DNA from: Phycisphaerae bacterium
GTDB taxonomy: Bacteria > Chloroflexota > Anaerolineae > 4572-78 > J111
Assembly (NCBI GenBank): GCA_028285035.1
Contig: JANQQF010000010.1
Coordinates: 1-64,000 of the forward strand
Direction: 5' to 3'
DNA: 64,000 nt
Shown here piece by piece: positions 8,101 through 16,187 of this stretch (position 1 is the first letter of the stretch; every line of letters starts with the position of its first letter). Made by a program: the position numbers and the translations under genes. A model generated the notes under the pieces. The model was not told where the DNA came from, made no database searches, and saw nothing but the letters and a program-made list of their open reading frames with translations.

Positions 8101-10077
8101 ATGAAATCTCGATTCAAACACCCTTGGCTTTTACTCATAATTCTGATCGGCTTCGCGCTACGGCTCTATGGCCTCGGCGCCCAAAGTTTATGGTATGACG
8201 AAACGGTCAGTGCCTACTTGGCCAGTCAATCGGTGCCAGACCTCGTTGCCCACACAGCCCGAGATATTCACCCGCCCGGTTACTACCTCATCCTCCATTA
8301 TTGGCGTAGCCTAATCGGCGACAGCGAATTCGCTTTGGCCTACTTCTCGCTGGTCTTTGGTGTCCTGTTGATCGCTTTGACCTACAAACTCAGTCGATTG
8401 TTGACGCATCAGGCCACAGTCGGGGTGTGGGCTGCCCTCTTGGTTGCCATTTCCCCCTACAATTTATGGTACTCGCAAGAGGTCCGCATGTACACTTTTG
8501 GGGCTTTTCTGGGGGGAGCGGTCTTGTGGGCCACTTGGCGGGTTCAAGAAAAATCAACAGTCCGCCCTCTCCTCTATTGGGCGGGTTATATTCTTATTGC
8601 CGCTATCGGCATGTACGTCCTCTACTACTTCGCCTTTCTCCTCATCACGCTCAACCTCTTTTTTATCATTCGCGCCTTATGGCCCAACCCAAATTGGATC
8701 ACCGTACGTAATCTCATTTTTGCCAATGGCTTGGCCGCGTTGCTGTATACTCCCTGGATTCCCATTGCTTGGCGACAAGCTACTAATCCACCTGTTCCTC
8801 CCTGGCGATCAGCGATAAGCCTATGGGATGTTCTTTTAGAAAGTTGGTCCGCCCTTTCATTTGGCCAATCCGTCGAACCGACTACAATTTGGCCTTTACT
8901 TCTCTTAACAACAACGCTGTTTATTTTGGGATTGGGTTATACCCAATATAAGAAACAAACCGACACTACTCTTCTCCTCGCTCTCTACACGCTTGGTCCC
9001 TTCTATCTCATCCAGCTCTTTTCTCTAATAACCCCTCTCTATCACGTCCGCTACATCTTCACCTACTCCCCCCTCTTCTACATCGCTCTCGCCTGCGGCT
9101 TGGCTTGGCTCACCCAACACTTACATCAGGCAGTTGGGTCGCTGGCTGGGGGGCTTATTTTGCTTGGCTCCATCTTCTCGATTGTCGAACTCCACACCAA
9201 TCCTCGCTATCAAGCCGATGATTTTCGTGCCGCCGTTGATTACATTGAGGCCCAATGGAAGCCAGGGGACATGATCCTAACTAATGCAGGCTACACCTAC
9301 ACGGCCTTCCTTTATTATACCGACTTTCCAAACATCCAGCGTCAACGCTTGATTCCCCATGAAGCTTACGAGAAATCAACACCCCTCCTTTTACAAAGCG
9401 GCACCGTCGATGGACCAGACACCTTAGGCTGGGGCGATCCCCGCTCCGATTTCTATGGCATGAGTAAAGATGAGGCGACCACGGCCTTACAGCAGCTGAG
9501 TCAGCAACATCATCGGCTGTGGATGCTCCGGGCCTATGACACAGTCACCGATCCGCAGGGATATCTTCGTATGTGGTTTGCCGAAAACACGACAATGCTG
9601 GAGGATCAGCCCTTCAGCGGGGAAAGCAATATTCGAGTGCAGGGCTTTCTGTTGGAAAAATCGCCGGAGTTGGCGGGGGAAGCGGTAGACTTTGAGGATG
9701 GTGTCACCTTGACGGGCTGGCAAATGCCCACCCAAATTTGGCAAGCGGGGCAATCAGTCCCGATTCAATTGGGCTGGCAAGCGAGGAATGATATTTCGGT
9801 CGATTATAAACTGTCCTTAAAACTGTGGTCCGAGACAGGCGAATTAGCCGCCCAAGGCGAGGACACTTGGCCCGGCGGCACCCTCCACCGCGCGACCAAC
9901 TGGGCGAGCGGTGATCCTATTTACCACCCTGACCATCTGACTCTTCCCCCCGATTTACCTCCCGGCCGCTACTGGCTCAATGTCGAACTGTACCATCCCG
10001 ACACCGCCCAGCCCCTCCCCCGACTAGATGGCACTGATCCGGTCGTGACGTTAGGATTGGTTGAGGTTGGGGAATGA
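8101..10077 (+). CDS. GT39-like polytopic glycosyltransferase
   Basis: A 658-residue membrane protein of the dolichyl-phosphate-mannose/ArnT-like GT-C superfamily. The first periplasmic loop carries the diagnostic acidic motif in SLWYDETVSAY and the following DIHPPGYYLILHYW. About eight to ten hydrophobic helices span residues 8-345, followed by a soluble region and a C-terminal beta-sandwich-like domain (about 520-658) often found on Chloroflexota members. It should transfer a sugar from a lipid-phosphate donor to an extracytoplasmic acceptor; neither can be named. The ATG lacks a strong ribosome site. No operon partner is present. Confidence 0.82.
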   Translation: MKSRFKHPWLLLIILIGFALRLYGLGAQSLWYDETVSAYLASQSVPDLVAHTARDIHPPGYYLILHYWRSLIGDSEFALAYFSLVFGVLLIALTYKLSRLLTHQATVGVWAALLVAISPYNLWYSQEVRMYTFGAFLGGAVLWATWRVQEKSTVRPLLYWAGYILIAAIGMYVLYYFAFLLITLNLFFIIRALWPNPNWITVRNLIFANGLAALLYTPWIPIAWRQATNPPVPPWRSAISLWDVLLESWSALSFGQSVEPTTIWPLLLLTTTLFILGLGYTQYKKQTDTTLLLALYTLGPFYLIQLFSLITPLYHVRYIFTYSPLFYIALACGLAWLTQHLHQAVGSLAGGLILLGSIFSIVELHTNPRYQADDFRAAVDYIEAQWKPGDMILTNAGYTYTAFLYYTDFPNIQRQRLIPHEAYEKSTPLLLQSGTVDGPDTLGWGDPRSDFYGMSKDEATTALQQLSQQHHRLWMLRAYDTVTDPQGYLRMWFAENTTMLEDQPFSGESNIRVQGFLLEKSPELAGEAVDFEDGVTLTGWQMPTQIWQAGQSVPIQLGWQARNDISVDYKLSLKLWSETGELAAQGEDTWPGGTLHRATNWASGDPIYHPDHLTLPPDLPPGRYWLNVELYHPDTAQPLPRLDGTDPVVTLGLVEVGE

Positions 10078-10609
10078 TTGGGTGAGGGATTGGATTATCC
10101 ATGAACCCCCAAGGCCATTACTCACCGCCGCAGCTAGTTGCCATCAAATCCTATCCAAATAAAAAGTTTGTTGATCTGAATATTACAGGAGCAATTGTAA
10201 CGACAGGGGGTGGCAAGATGGATGCGGGAAATTGGTAAATCACTATCGAGAACTGTGTTCAATCTATATAGTGAAGGAAAGCAAGGATATCGTTGAGGTG
10301 ATTCATACCCATTTTGTTAGACCTAGGTCTATTTCAAGTGGTGAGGCATTTGGACAACCAACGATCAAAAAACTATAGGATCCCCCTGTAAGGCCTGTAC
10401 ATACAGGCTTATAGGCCTTACGGGGCTTACAGGCTAAATGGTTGACTTTCCGTGAGGGTGTGATATGGTGGGAGTAGTTCGCATTAAGTGGGAAATTCAG
10501 TAATAGGTGAACTTTGGTTCGCTTATTCGTGGCTTTAGGCTTTCCGCTGAATTAATTCGTGGACTGAAATATAGAGTGGACATATATCTTTTTAGAAAGG
10601 ATCATAACT
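10078..10609. other. 532-base gene-free stretch with palindromic repeat
   Basis: No gene can be supported. The most notable feature is the palindromic repeat at 10380-10437, which recurs at 13126-13184. Composition is AT-richer than in the flanking glycosyltransferase gene. The 3' end must carry the promoter of the methyltransferase. Confidence 0.5.
10380..10437. repeat. Palindromic repeat, copy 1
   Basis: Starts TCCCCCTGTAAGGCC and ends GGGGCTTACAGG; the outer arms CCTGTAAG/CTTACAGG are complementary, with an inner CCTGTACATACAGG hairpin. It matches 13126-13184 at all but a handful of positions over about 57 bases. Confidence 0.8.
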
Positions 10610-11194
10610 GTGAGTGAAAGTTGGGATCAATATGCCGTAGGATGGGATACCGATGAGACTGTTATCTTGTATGCTGAGAAGGCATATCAAGCGCTCACTG
10701 AAATTGTAAATCCTATCGGGTTGGACATCTTGGATTTTGGATGTGGTACTGGATTGCTTACTGAAAAAATGGCAGTTATAGCCAATCGAGTATTAGCCCT
10801 AGACCCATCCATAAAGATGATTGAGGTTCTCAAAAACAAGCGACTTCAAAATGTAGACATGCTATCTATAGACCTCTCTGAAGAAGCGATCAAGACAAAT
10901 GATCTTCTCCAGACCAAATTCGATTTGATTGTAGCCTCATCTGTATGTGCCTTTGTGCCAGATTACGAAGGCACCTTACAACTATTGAAGTCATTACTAA
11001 AGCCCAAAGGTTTATTTGTTCAATGGGATTGGCAGAAAACAGAGGGTGATGCAGATTTTGGATTTACGGAAGCAATGATTGAAAGGGCATTTGTGAATGT
11101 TGATTTGGTAGCATTATCTGTTTCAGAATCATTCTCTTTTGCAAGCGATAGGGGAGAAATGCAGGTGTTAATGGGTGTGGGTCAAAAAATTTAA
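10610..11194 (+). CDS. Class I SAM-dependent methyltransferase
   Basis: A 194-residue Rossmann-fold methyltransferase. Motif I is LDFGCGTGLL at residues 41-50; the acidic end of strand 2 is in VLALDPSIKMIE, and the post-motif region KFDLIVASSVCAFVPDY fits motif IV. The substrate is not predictable. The start is a GTG at 10610 with AGAAAGG about nine bases upstream. Codon use (many AT-ending codons) differs from the more GC-rich neighbours, and it lies in a gene-poor stretch with repeats, which hints at recent acquisition but does not prove it. A perfect 9-bp hairpin follows the stop. Confidence 0.87.
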   Translation: MSESWDQYAVGWDTDETVILYAEKAYQALTEIVNPIGLDILDFGCGTGLLTEKMAVIANRVLALDPSIKMIEVLKNKRLQNVDMLSIDLSEEAIKTNDLLQTKFDLIVASSVCAFVPDYEGTLQLLKSLLKPKGLFVQWDWQKTEGDADFGFTEAMIERAFVNVDLVALSVSESFSFASDRGEMQVLMGVGQKI

Positions 11195-11527
11195 GTATCA
11201 ACCCACTTAAGATAAGTGGGTCTACGTTCGCCTCAAATATCAGCGTAATAAGCGCATACAAGCGACGCCTAGAGCTTGTTTTTTCATCGAAGTTGCGCCC
11301 CGTTACAGGTTATCCGTTTATCGATCTAACGTCCCACGAACCTGATGCTGTGGTGTTAGGAAGACAAATTAAGTAATGCAATACTTCAAACGAAAACTAC
11401 ACGGTTCAAAAACTGTGAAACGGCATCAGGAGTTTTTTCGCATCTTTCTGATTATCTGGGGGTTTAATGACTAAAGGAGTAGATATCTACAATCCACTTT
11501 ACCCAAATTAACTTTTTAGGAGGAACT
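11195..11527. other. Gene-free spacer
   Basis: Apart from the hairpin at 11201-11221 and the ribosome site (TAGGAGGAACT) of the next gene at its end, I see no gene, RNA or repeat here. Confidence 0.45.
11201..11221 (+). terminator. Hairpin after the methyltransferase gene
   Basis: ACCCACTTA and TAAGTGGGT form a perfect 9-bp stem with a 3-base loop just past the stop codon. There is no T-tract, so it may be a 3'-end stabiliser rather than a true intrinsic terminator. Confidence 0.5.
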
Positions 11528-11767
11528 ATGAATATCATTATCTGGTTAGTTATCGGTGCAATTGCGGGCTGGTTGGCTGGCAATATTATGAAAGGGCAAG
11601 GATTTGGTCTCATCGGTAACATTATTGTTGGGATTATTGGAGCGGTTATAGGTGGCTATTTATTTGGCCTGATAGGTATCGCAGCAGGAGGATTGATAGG
11701 CTCAATAATCACAGCTGTGGTAGGAGCGGTAGTATTATTATTTGTCATCGGCCTGGTTAGACGGTAA
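11528..11767 (+). CDS. GlsB/YeaQ/YmgE family membrane protein
   Basis: A 79-residue, almost entirely hydrophobic protein with three Gly-rich membrane helices, beginning MNIIIWLVIGAIAGWLAG and ending in a short Arg tail. This matches the GlsB/YeaQ/YmgE (transglycosylase-associated) family, small membrane proteins tied to general stress responses in several bacteria; the molecular function is unknown. The ATG has a strong AGGAGG ribosome site. It is monocistronic, followed by a strong terminator. Confidence 0.92.
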   Translation: MNIIIWLVIGAIAGWLAGNIMKGQGFGLIGNIIVGIIGAVIGGYLFGLIGIAAGGLIGSIITAVVGAVVLLFVIGLVRR

Positions 11768-11827
11768 AACAGAAAGGTGTTTGGGGCAATACGGCTGATT
11801 TACAGGCGTTCCCCCCACTCCATCTCC

Positions 11828-11856
11828 AAAAAAAAGCGGCGCGAAGCCGCTTTTTT
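11828..11856. terminator. Bidirectional intrinsic terminator
   Basis: A-tract, GCGGC (11836-11840), 5-base loop, GCCGC (11846-11850), then six T. It ends the GlsB-type gene; the A-tract allows use from the other strand as well. Confidence 0.85.
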
Positions 11857-12035
11857 GATTCCACTTGGTTCGCTTGGTCGACAGGAGCGGTGGGCGATGC
11901 GGATGGGTTAGGAATGAGCCTTCGGGGAGCCGGGGCTTTTTTATTAGGGGATTCTCACCCAAAGGATGTGAGGGGTGAGGGGTATAATTTAATAGTTGTG
12001 GCTTGTATTGTATATGATTTTGACCGCGAGGCCTT

Positions 12036-12995
12036 ATGAAAAAAAGACGATTATTGATTATACCTTTATTGGCAGTCGCTTTCATCTCATTCCAATATTT
12101 CTATTCTGGCAACCCCAATAGAATAAACCCAAAGCATAATTTTGAAGTTATTGCGCACCGAGGAGCACATGTGATGTGGCAACAAGGCGCTTATGATCCA
12201 ATAACAGGCTGTGAAGCGACCCATATCTATCCACCAACACCACAACAAACGTATATAGAAAATACGCTGGAGTCAATCGAGAAGGCCTTTGCTTCGGGAG
12301 CCACAATGGTCGAAATAGATATCAGGCGAAGCAAAGATGATGTTGTGATGGTAAATCACGAAGAAGATTTGGCGTGCAAAACTAATGGAACTGGAAAAAT
12401 CTATGATTACACGGTAGAAGAACTCAAGAAACTTGATGTAGGCTACGGATTTACTCATAATGGAGGCGAAACCTATCCATACAGAGGTAAGGGGATTGGT
12501 AAAATGCCAACACTTCAAGAAGTTTTAGAGAAATTCCCTGATAAGAAATTTCTTATTGACCACAAAGACGCTCAACGGAAAACTGCGGAGATATTGGTAA
12601 CAGAATTGGAAAAATTACCAGCAGAACACAGAAAGTTGATTTATTATTGGGGGCCGCCAGAAATTGGGGATTATATTGCGAGCAAACTGCCGGAGGTTGA
12701 GCAGCTATTCGCAACCAGGAAAGATATAAGAAACTGTCTCGTGCCTTATATTGGGAGTGTCGGTGTTTTAGGATTTGGCCCAGAATGCCGAAACCAGAGG
12801 ATAGGTATGAATCGAGAATATTCAAGATATATGTGGGGGTGGCCATATAATTTTCTGGGAAAAGCCCAAGATAGCAACAGTGAGGTCTTCTTAATGGTAG
12901 ATACAATGGAAGATGTTCAATGGGCAAAAGATTTGCCGATAGATGGCATCGTGACAGATTACATTGAAACAATTGGGCCAATATATCAGAACTAA
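12036..12995 (+). CDS. Glycerophosphodiester phosphodiesterase-like protein
   Basis: A 319-residue protein of the GDPD/PLC-like TIM-barrel family, which hydrolyses glycerophosphodiesters to an alcohol and glycerol-3-phosphate. An N-terminal hydrophobic segment (about 6-24) suggests export or membrane anchoring. The catalytic signature is present: IAHRGAH (about 40-46), ENTLESIEKAF, MVEIDIRRSKDDVVMVNHE and a later FLIDHKD. An unusual segment with a Cys lies between HRGAH and ENTLES. Codon use is AT-rich compared with the bulk of the window, as for the methyltransferase gene. It is flanked by terminators on both sides. Substrate specificity is uncertain. Confidence 0.82.
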   Translation: MKKRRLLIIPLLAVAFISFQYFYSGNPNRINPKHNFEVIAHRGAHVMWQQGAYDPITGCEATHIYPPTPQQTYIENTLESIEKAFASGATMVEIDIRRSKDDVVMVNHEEDLACKTNGTGKIYDYTVEELKKLDVGYGFTHNGGETYPYRGKGIGKMPTLQEVLEKFPDKKFLIDHKDAQRKTAEILVTELEKLPAEHRKLIYYWGPPEIGDYIASKLPEVEQLFATRKDIRNCLVPYIGSVGVLGFGPECRNQRIGMNREYSRYMWGWPYNFLGKAQDSNSEVFLMVDTMEDVQWAKDLPIDGIVTDYIETIGPIYQN

Positions 12996-13026
12996 CCGCC
13001 CCCAACAACTTCACCCCTCCCGAAGC

Positions 13027-13049
13027 AAAGCGGTCCCACGCCGCTTTTT
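13027..13049 (+). terminator. Intrinsic terminator after GDPD-like gene
   Basis: AAGCGG, 7-base loop, CCGCTTTTT. Its flanks resemble those of the terminator at 11828, including the GATTCC that follows the T-tract. Confidence 0.7.
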
Positions 13050-13125
13050 CGATTCCGTCCCATCTTCGCGTGGTCGGTCCACCAAATTATCAATCGGCTA
13101 AATGAGAAGGCGCTGGAGCGGTGAA

Positions 13126-13184
13126 ATCCCCCTGTAAGCCCTGTACATACAAGCTTATAGGCCATATAGGGCTTACAGGTTAAA
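13126..13184. repeat. Palindromic repeat, copy 2
   Basis: Second copy of the repeat at 10380. Here the outer arms CCTGTAAGCCC (13131-13141) and GGGCTTACAGG (13169-13179) are perfectly complementary over 11 bases. Confidence 0.8.
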
Positions 13185-13218
13185 CAAGGTGTTGGGATTA
13201 AATGACAATCACTGTTTG

Positions 13219-13392
13219 TTAGACGATCCAAAGAACGACACCTACCAAAACACAAACCATAGAGAGTTTGACGACCAAAGGGTAGGCGTTTACATGATTT
13301 AAGGCCTCTTCGCGGAGTATATAACGTCGCGCTTCGGCTTCTAATTCTTTAATCCGCGCTTTTCCTAAATTGTAATCTGTAACGGGTCCCAT
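13219..13392 (-). CDS. 57-residue single-span membrane protein
   Basis: A small protein with a hydrophilic, charged N-terminal half (KARIKELEAEARRYILREE, likely helical) and one C-terminal membrane helix (about residues 38-57, VKLSMVCVLVGVVLWIV). I chose the ATG at 13392 because a perfect AGGAGG lies 10 bases upstream; an in-frame start 15 codons earlier would place that site inside the gene. The layout is that of a tail-anchored protein. No family is recognised and the function is unknown. A 290-base region with direct repeats separates it from the divergent YjbQ gene. Confidence 0.65.
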   Translation of the reverse strand: MGPVTDYNLGKARIKELEAEARRYILREEALNHVNAYPLVVKLSMVCVLVGVVLWIV

Positions 13393-13472
13393 CTCGTAAT
13401 AACCTCCTGTGGGTAACTGCTTCTGTAATCGAAGCAAACAATATGTTAAATTTTGTTAAAGTATAACCGATG

Positions 13473-13515
13473 GATGTCTCAAGGATGTATGAAAAATGTA
13501 TAGAAGATGTCTCAA
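13473..13515. promoter_or_regulatory. Direct repeats GATGTCTCAA
   Basis: GATGTCTCAA occurs at 13473-13482 and again at 13506-13515, exactly 33 bases apart (about three helical turns), in the spacer between the divergent 57-residue protein and YjbQ genes. The spacing is what a dimeric activator site would show, but no regulator can be named. Confidence 0.35.
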
Positions 13516-13683
13516 ACATAGGGTAAACGTTTAAAGAATGTACAAATTTGGAGAACCGTATAAGAAGATAGTCACCGTTTACTGAGCTAGCATTTCACAT
13601 TGCTTCATAAATGCTTTCAAGCAATGGAATTCTGTGGTATAAGACGATGATAATCATCAATATCAATCACAGAAGAGGAAAAT

Positions 13684-14100
13684 ATGGTTGTCACTCACGA
13701 ATTTCATTTAACCTGTAATGGCTATTGCGACATCCGCAACATCACGGAGGCAGTGGCGGGAGCGGTGCGGGCGAGTGGGTTGCAGGCTGGCATCGCCACG
13801 GTGTTCACGCCGAGCGCCACGAGCGCCATCACAACGGTCGAATATGAAAGCGGGATGCTGGCCGATTTTGAGGCCTTTTTTGAGCGGGTGGCTGCTCAGG
13901 CTTGGGATTATAAACACGACGAGCGGTGGCACGATGGCAACGGCTTTTCTCATGTGCGGGCCGCGTTACTGGGCCCTTCAGTGACCGTCCCCTTTACCGA
14001 GGGATTGCTTATCTTAGGCACATGGCAGGAAATCGCCTTTTTGGATTTTGACAACAATCAGCGTGCCCGCCGGGTTGTGGTGCAGATGGTTGGGGAGTAG
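13684..14100 (+). CDS. YjbQ family protein, second subgroup
   Basis: A 138-residue YjbQ/UPF0047 protein. It keeps the family core RAALLGPSVTVPF and LILGTWQEI, and the His in FSHVRAALL, but in place of HTSAGLTLNENAD it has TPSATSAITTVEYESG, a pattern I associate with the archaeal-type subgroup. It therefore differs from the canonical copy at 394-816 at the putative active site. The ATG follows GAAGAGGAAAAT. Codon use is more GC-rich than in the genes just before it. Function is undetermined; a related but distinct activity is likely. Confidence 0.83.
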   Translation: MVVTHEFHLTCNGYCDIRNITEAVAGAVRASGLQAGIATVFTPSATSAITTVEYESGMLADFEAFFERVAAQAWDYKHDERWHDGNGFSHVRAALLGPSVTVPFTEGLLILGTWQEIAFLDFDNNQRARRVVVQMVGE

Positions 14101-14135
14101 TGTAGCGCCAGAATGAATTCTGCTGCTAACAAAGG

Positions 14136-14156
14136 AAACAGGCTTGAAGCCTGTTT
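14136..14156. repeat. Palindrome AAACAGGCTT-n-AAGCCTGTTT
   Basis: Two perfect 10-base arms around a single central G. Related ACAGGCTT..AGCCTGT palindromes lie at 18719-18735 and inside the repeat at 10380. It sits between convergent genes. Confidence 0.55.
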
Positions 14157-14215
14157 GACCCCATAGCCGTAGATTTCAATCTATTATTACGCCTCAATGA
14201 GTAATTTCCCCAAAC

Positions 14216-14244
14216 AAAAAGGGGCCAGTCTTTTGACCAGCCCC
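14216..14244 (-). terminator. Intrinsic terminator of the FGE-fold lipoprotein gene
   Basis: On the minus strand GGGGCTGGTC and GACTGGCCCC form a 10-bp stem (two G-U pairs) with an AAAA loop, followed by five T. The wobble pairs only work in the minus-strand RNA, so it is directional. Confidence 0.85.
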
Positions 14245-14272
14245 TCAAATTTAATTCACTTGCCTATCAAAC

Positions 14273-15913
14273 TTATCCCTCAGCCGCAGCCTCTTCTGTA
14301 GGTTCAGCGGTTGGCTCGGCGGCACCATCTTCAGCGGGTGCTTCCTCGGCAGGGGCTTCCTCAGCCGGAGCTTCTTCCGCAGGAGCCTCTTCAGCCGCAG
14401 GCTCGGTTGTTGCTTCAGGGGCCGCTTCCTCAGCGGGGGCTTCGCCTTCAGCCGCTGGCTCGGTGGTGGCTTCTGGAGCCGCTTCAGCCGGAGCAACTTC
14501 TTCGGTCGGGGCAGCCTGGACTAAGTTACCCTCAGCCACAGCACAGCGGAAGCCAGTACCATCGGAGCGGGTGTTGGGGGCGTTGTTTTGGCGGAAGGTT
14601 GAGCGCATATCCTGGGCGGCGTTGTCCCACGAACCACCACGCACAACGCGGAAGTAATCGCCAAATTCGGAGGCTAACTCATAGTCGTTACCAGGGTAAC
14701 CTTCATAGAAGCTGGAAGTCCATTCCCACACATTACCGGCCATATCGAGCACGCCGAAGGGACTGGCCCCTTGCGGGAAGCTGCCAACCGGGGCAGTACG
14801 CTCGTAACCATCAGACACATTCGGGTCACCTGTTTCCAGCACACAGTTGCTGTCACAGAAGTTGGCAACGGTCGCGACATTGAACTCAGGTAATTGGAAA
14901 GCATAGCCCCAGGGGAAAATGCGATCGTTATTCGTACCTTTGGCTGCTTTCTCCCACTCGGCTTCGGTGGGTAATCGCGCCCCAGCCCAACTACAGTAGG
15001 CATTTGCATCCTCATAACTGACCTGAACCACGGGATGATCTTGCTTATCATCAATACCAGTCTCAATCCCCTGCGGGTGGAAGAACGTGGCTCCAAAAAC
15101 CTGCTCGCCATTGCTAAAGCCATATGTCTCAATTTCAGAAATGGTATTGTAGCCAGTCAAAGCCACAAATTGGCTATACTGGGCATTGGTCACTTCCGTT
15201 TTATCAATCCAGAAGCCAGCAACCTCAACCTGGAATTGCGGCTTTTCATCACCCCCAGCCAACTTGGGAGGACCACCAGCCCCAACCCGACCTAACTCTT
15301 CATCAGTTGCTCCCATCAAGAAAGGACCAGCCGGAACCAAAACCATCTCAGCATTATCAACTGCCCGAATGGCCGTCTGCACTGGCACACCTGGTTGTGG
15401 CACAAAAGAACCTGCTGGTGGATTCGGCAAAGCTGTGGCCGCCTCGCCCTCTTGAGCGACAGTTTCCGTCGAAGCATCAGTCGTTCCTTCAGCAGTTGTT
15501 TCGGTTGCTACTTCTTCAATTGCTGTTTCAGCGGCGACCTCTGTTTCCTCGGCTGCAGCCTCTTCCGTGACAGCTTCTTCAGTCTCAGCAATCTCAGCAT
15601 CTGGCTCCTCGGTTGCTTCAGCCGGAGCTTCTTCAGCCGCAGTTTCTTCGGCCGGTTCTTCTACCGCTGCCTCTTCCTCTGGGAAAGGGGTGTAAGTGGG
15701 GAAGGGGGTGTAGGTTGGATAAGGGGTAGCTTCAGCCTCAATCTCTGTGGCCAACTCTTCTCCACCCTGAGCATTAATTGTAGCCAAAACTGAGGCCGCA
15801 ACAGTTTCCTCAACATTAACTGCAGCCGCATCTTCGGCTGGCGGCTCGCTACCAGCACAGGCCGTGGCCACCAAGCTCAACAATACAAACAATAACATTA
15901 CTCGACGCATCAT
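14273..15913 (-). CDS. FGE-sulfatase-fold lipoprotein with low-complexity linkers
   Basis: A 546-residue protein with a lipoprotein signal (LLSLVATACAG, lipobox Cys about 19). A long Glu/Ala/Thr-rich linker (about 30-165) precedes a formylglycine-generating-enzyme-like domain (about 185-445), recognised by MVLVPAGPFLMG, RLPTEAEWEKAAKG, PWG, FGVLDMAGNVWEWTSS and VVRGGSWDN, ending GFRCAV. The tail is a run of APAEE repeats. The Cys pair of true aerobic FGEs (SYCxRYR type) is absent: the matching segment reads MRSTFRQNNAPNTRSD. It is therefore probably a surface-exposed FGE-fold domain without formylglycine activity. Ribosome site AAGGAGAT precedes the ATG. A terminator follows the stop. Confidence 0.82.
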   Translation of the reverse strand: MMRRVMLLFVLLSLVATACAGSEPPAEDAAAVNVEETVAASVLATINAQGGEELATEIEAEATPYPTYTPFPTYTPFPEEEAAVEEPAEETAAEEAPAEATEEPDAEIAETEEAVTEEAAAEETEVAAETAIEEVATETTAEGTTDASTETVAQEGEAATALPNPPAGSFVPQPGVPVQTAIRAVDNAEMVLVPAGPFLMGATDEELGRVGAGGPPKLAGGDEKPQFQVEVAGFWIDKTEVTNAQYSQFVALTGYNTISEIETYGFSNGEQVFGATFFHPQGIETGIDDKQDHPVVQVSYEDANAYCSWAGARLPTEAEWEKAAKGTNNDRIFPWGYAFQLPEFNVATVANFCDSNCVLETGDPNVSDGYERTAPVGSFPQGASPFGVLDMAGNVWEWTSSFYEGYPGNDYELASEFGDYFRVVRGGSWDNAAQDMRSTFRQNNAPNTRSDGTGFRCAVAEGNLVQAAPTEEVAPAEAAPEATTEPAAEGEAPAEEAAPEATTEPAAEEAPAEEAPAEEAPAEEAPAEDGAAEPTAEPTEEAAAEG

Positions 15914-15935
15914 ATCTCCTTCGATTTTTCGCCCG

Positions 15936-15982
15936 GACGATAAATTCGTCTAAGCTCAAGGGATGTATTTTTTCCTTGAGCT
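15936..15982 (-). promoter_or_regulatory. Tandem hairpins in the lipoprotein gene leader
   Basis: Two inverted repeats lie just upstream of the lipoprotein start on the minus strand: GACGA/TCGTC (15936-15950) and AGCTCAAGG/CCTTGAGCT (15953-15961 with 15974-15982). They could structure the 5' leader; no known riboswitch is recognised. Confidence 0.4.
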
Positions 15983-16187
15983 CGTTCCCAACGGGCTTCG
16001 TTTCACAAATCCCTGATTTTATACGGGGTGGAATGATTGTCAATTTTCATTAGTACCTCTAAATTTTCACGAAGTCGGCGCATCCTGTTAGGCCATAAAA
16101 CGGAGCAGGTAAAAACAGGCTCGCAATGTCCAATAAATTCCTCAATTCCATTTGCCCCTATCCAGAGCCGTGGCATAATACCGCCCT

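Noticed and set aside
8444..8818. Second-frame plus-strand frames inside the glycosyltransferase gene
   Set aside because: They overlap a full-length gene with clear GT39 motifs and have no independent start signal.
11738..12085. Minus-strand frame across the terminator after the GlsB-type gene
   Set aside because: It reads through a strong bidirectional terminator and into two real genes; no homology is recognised.
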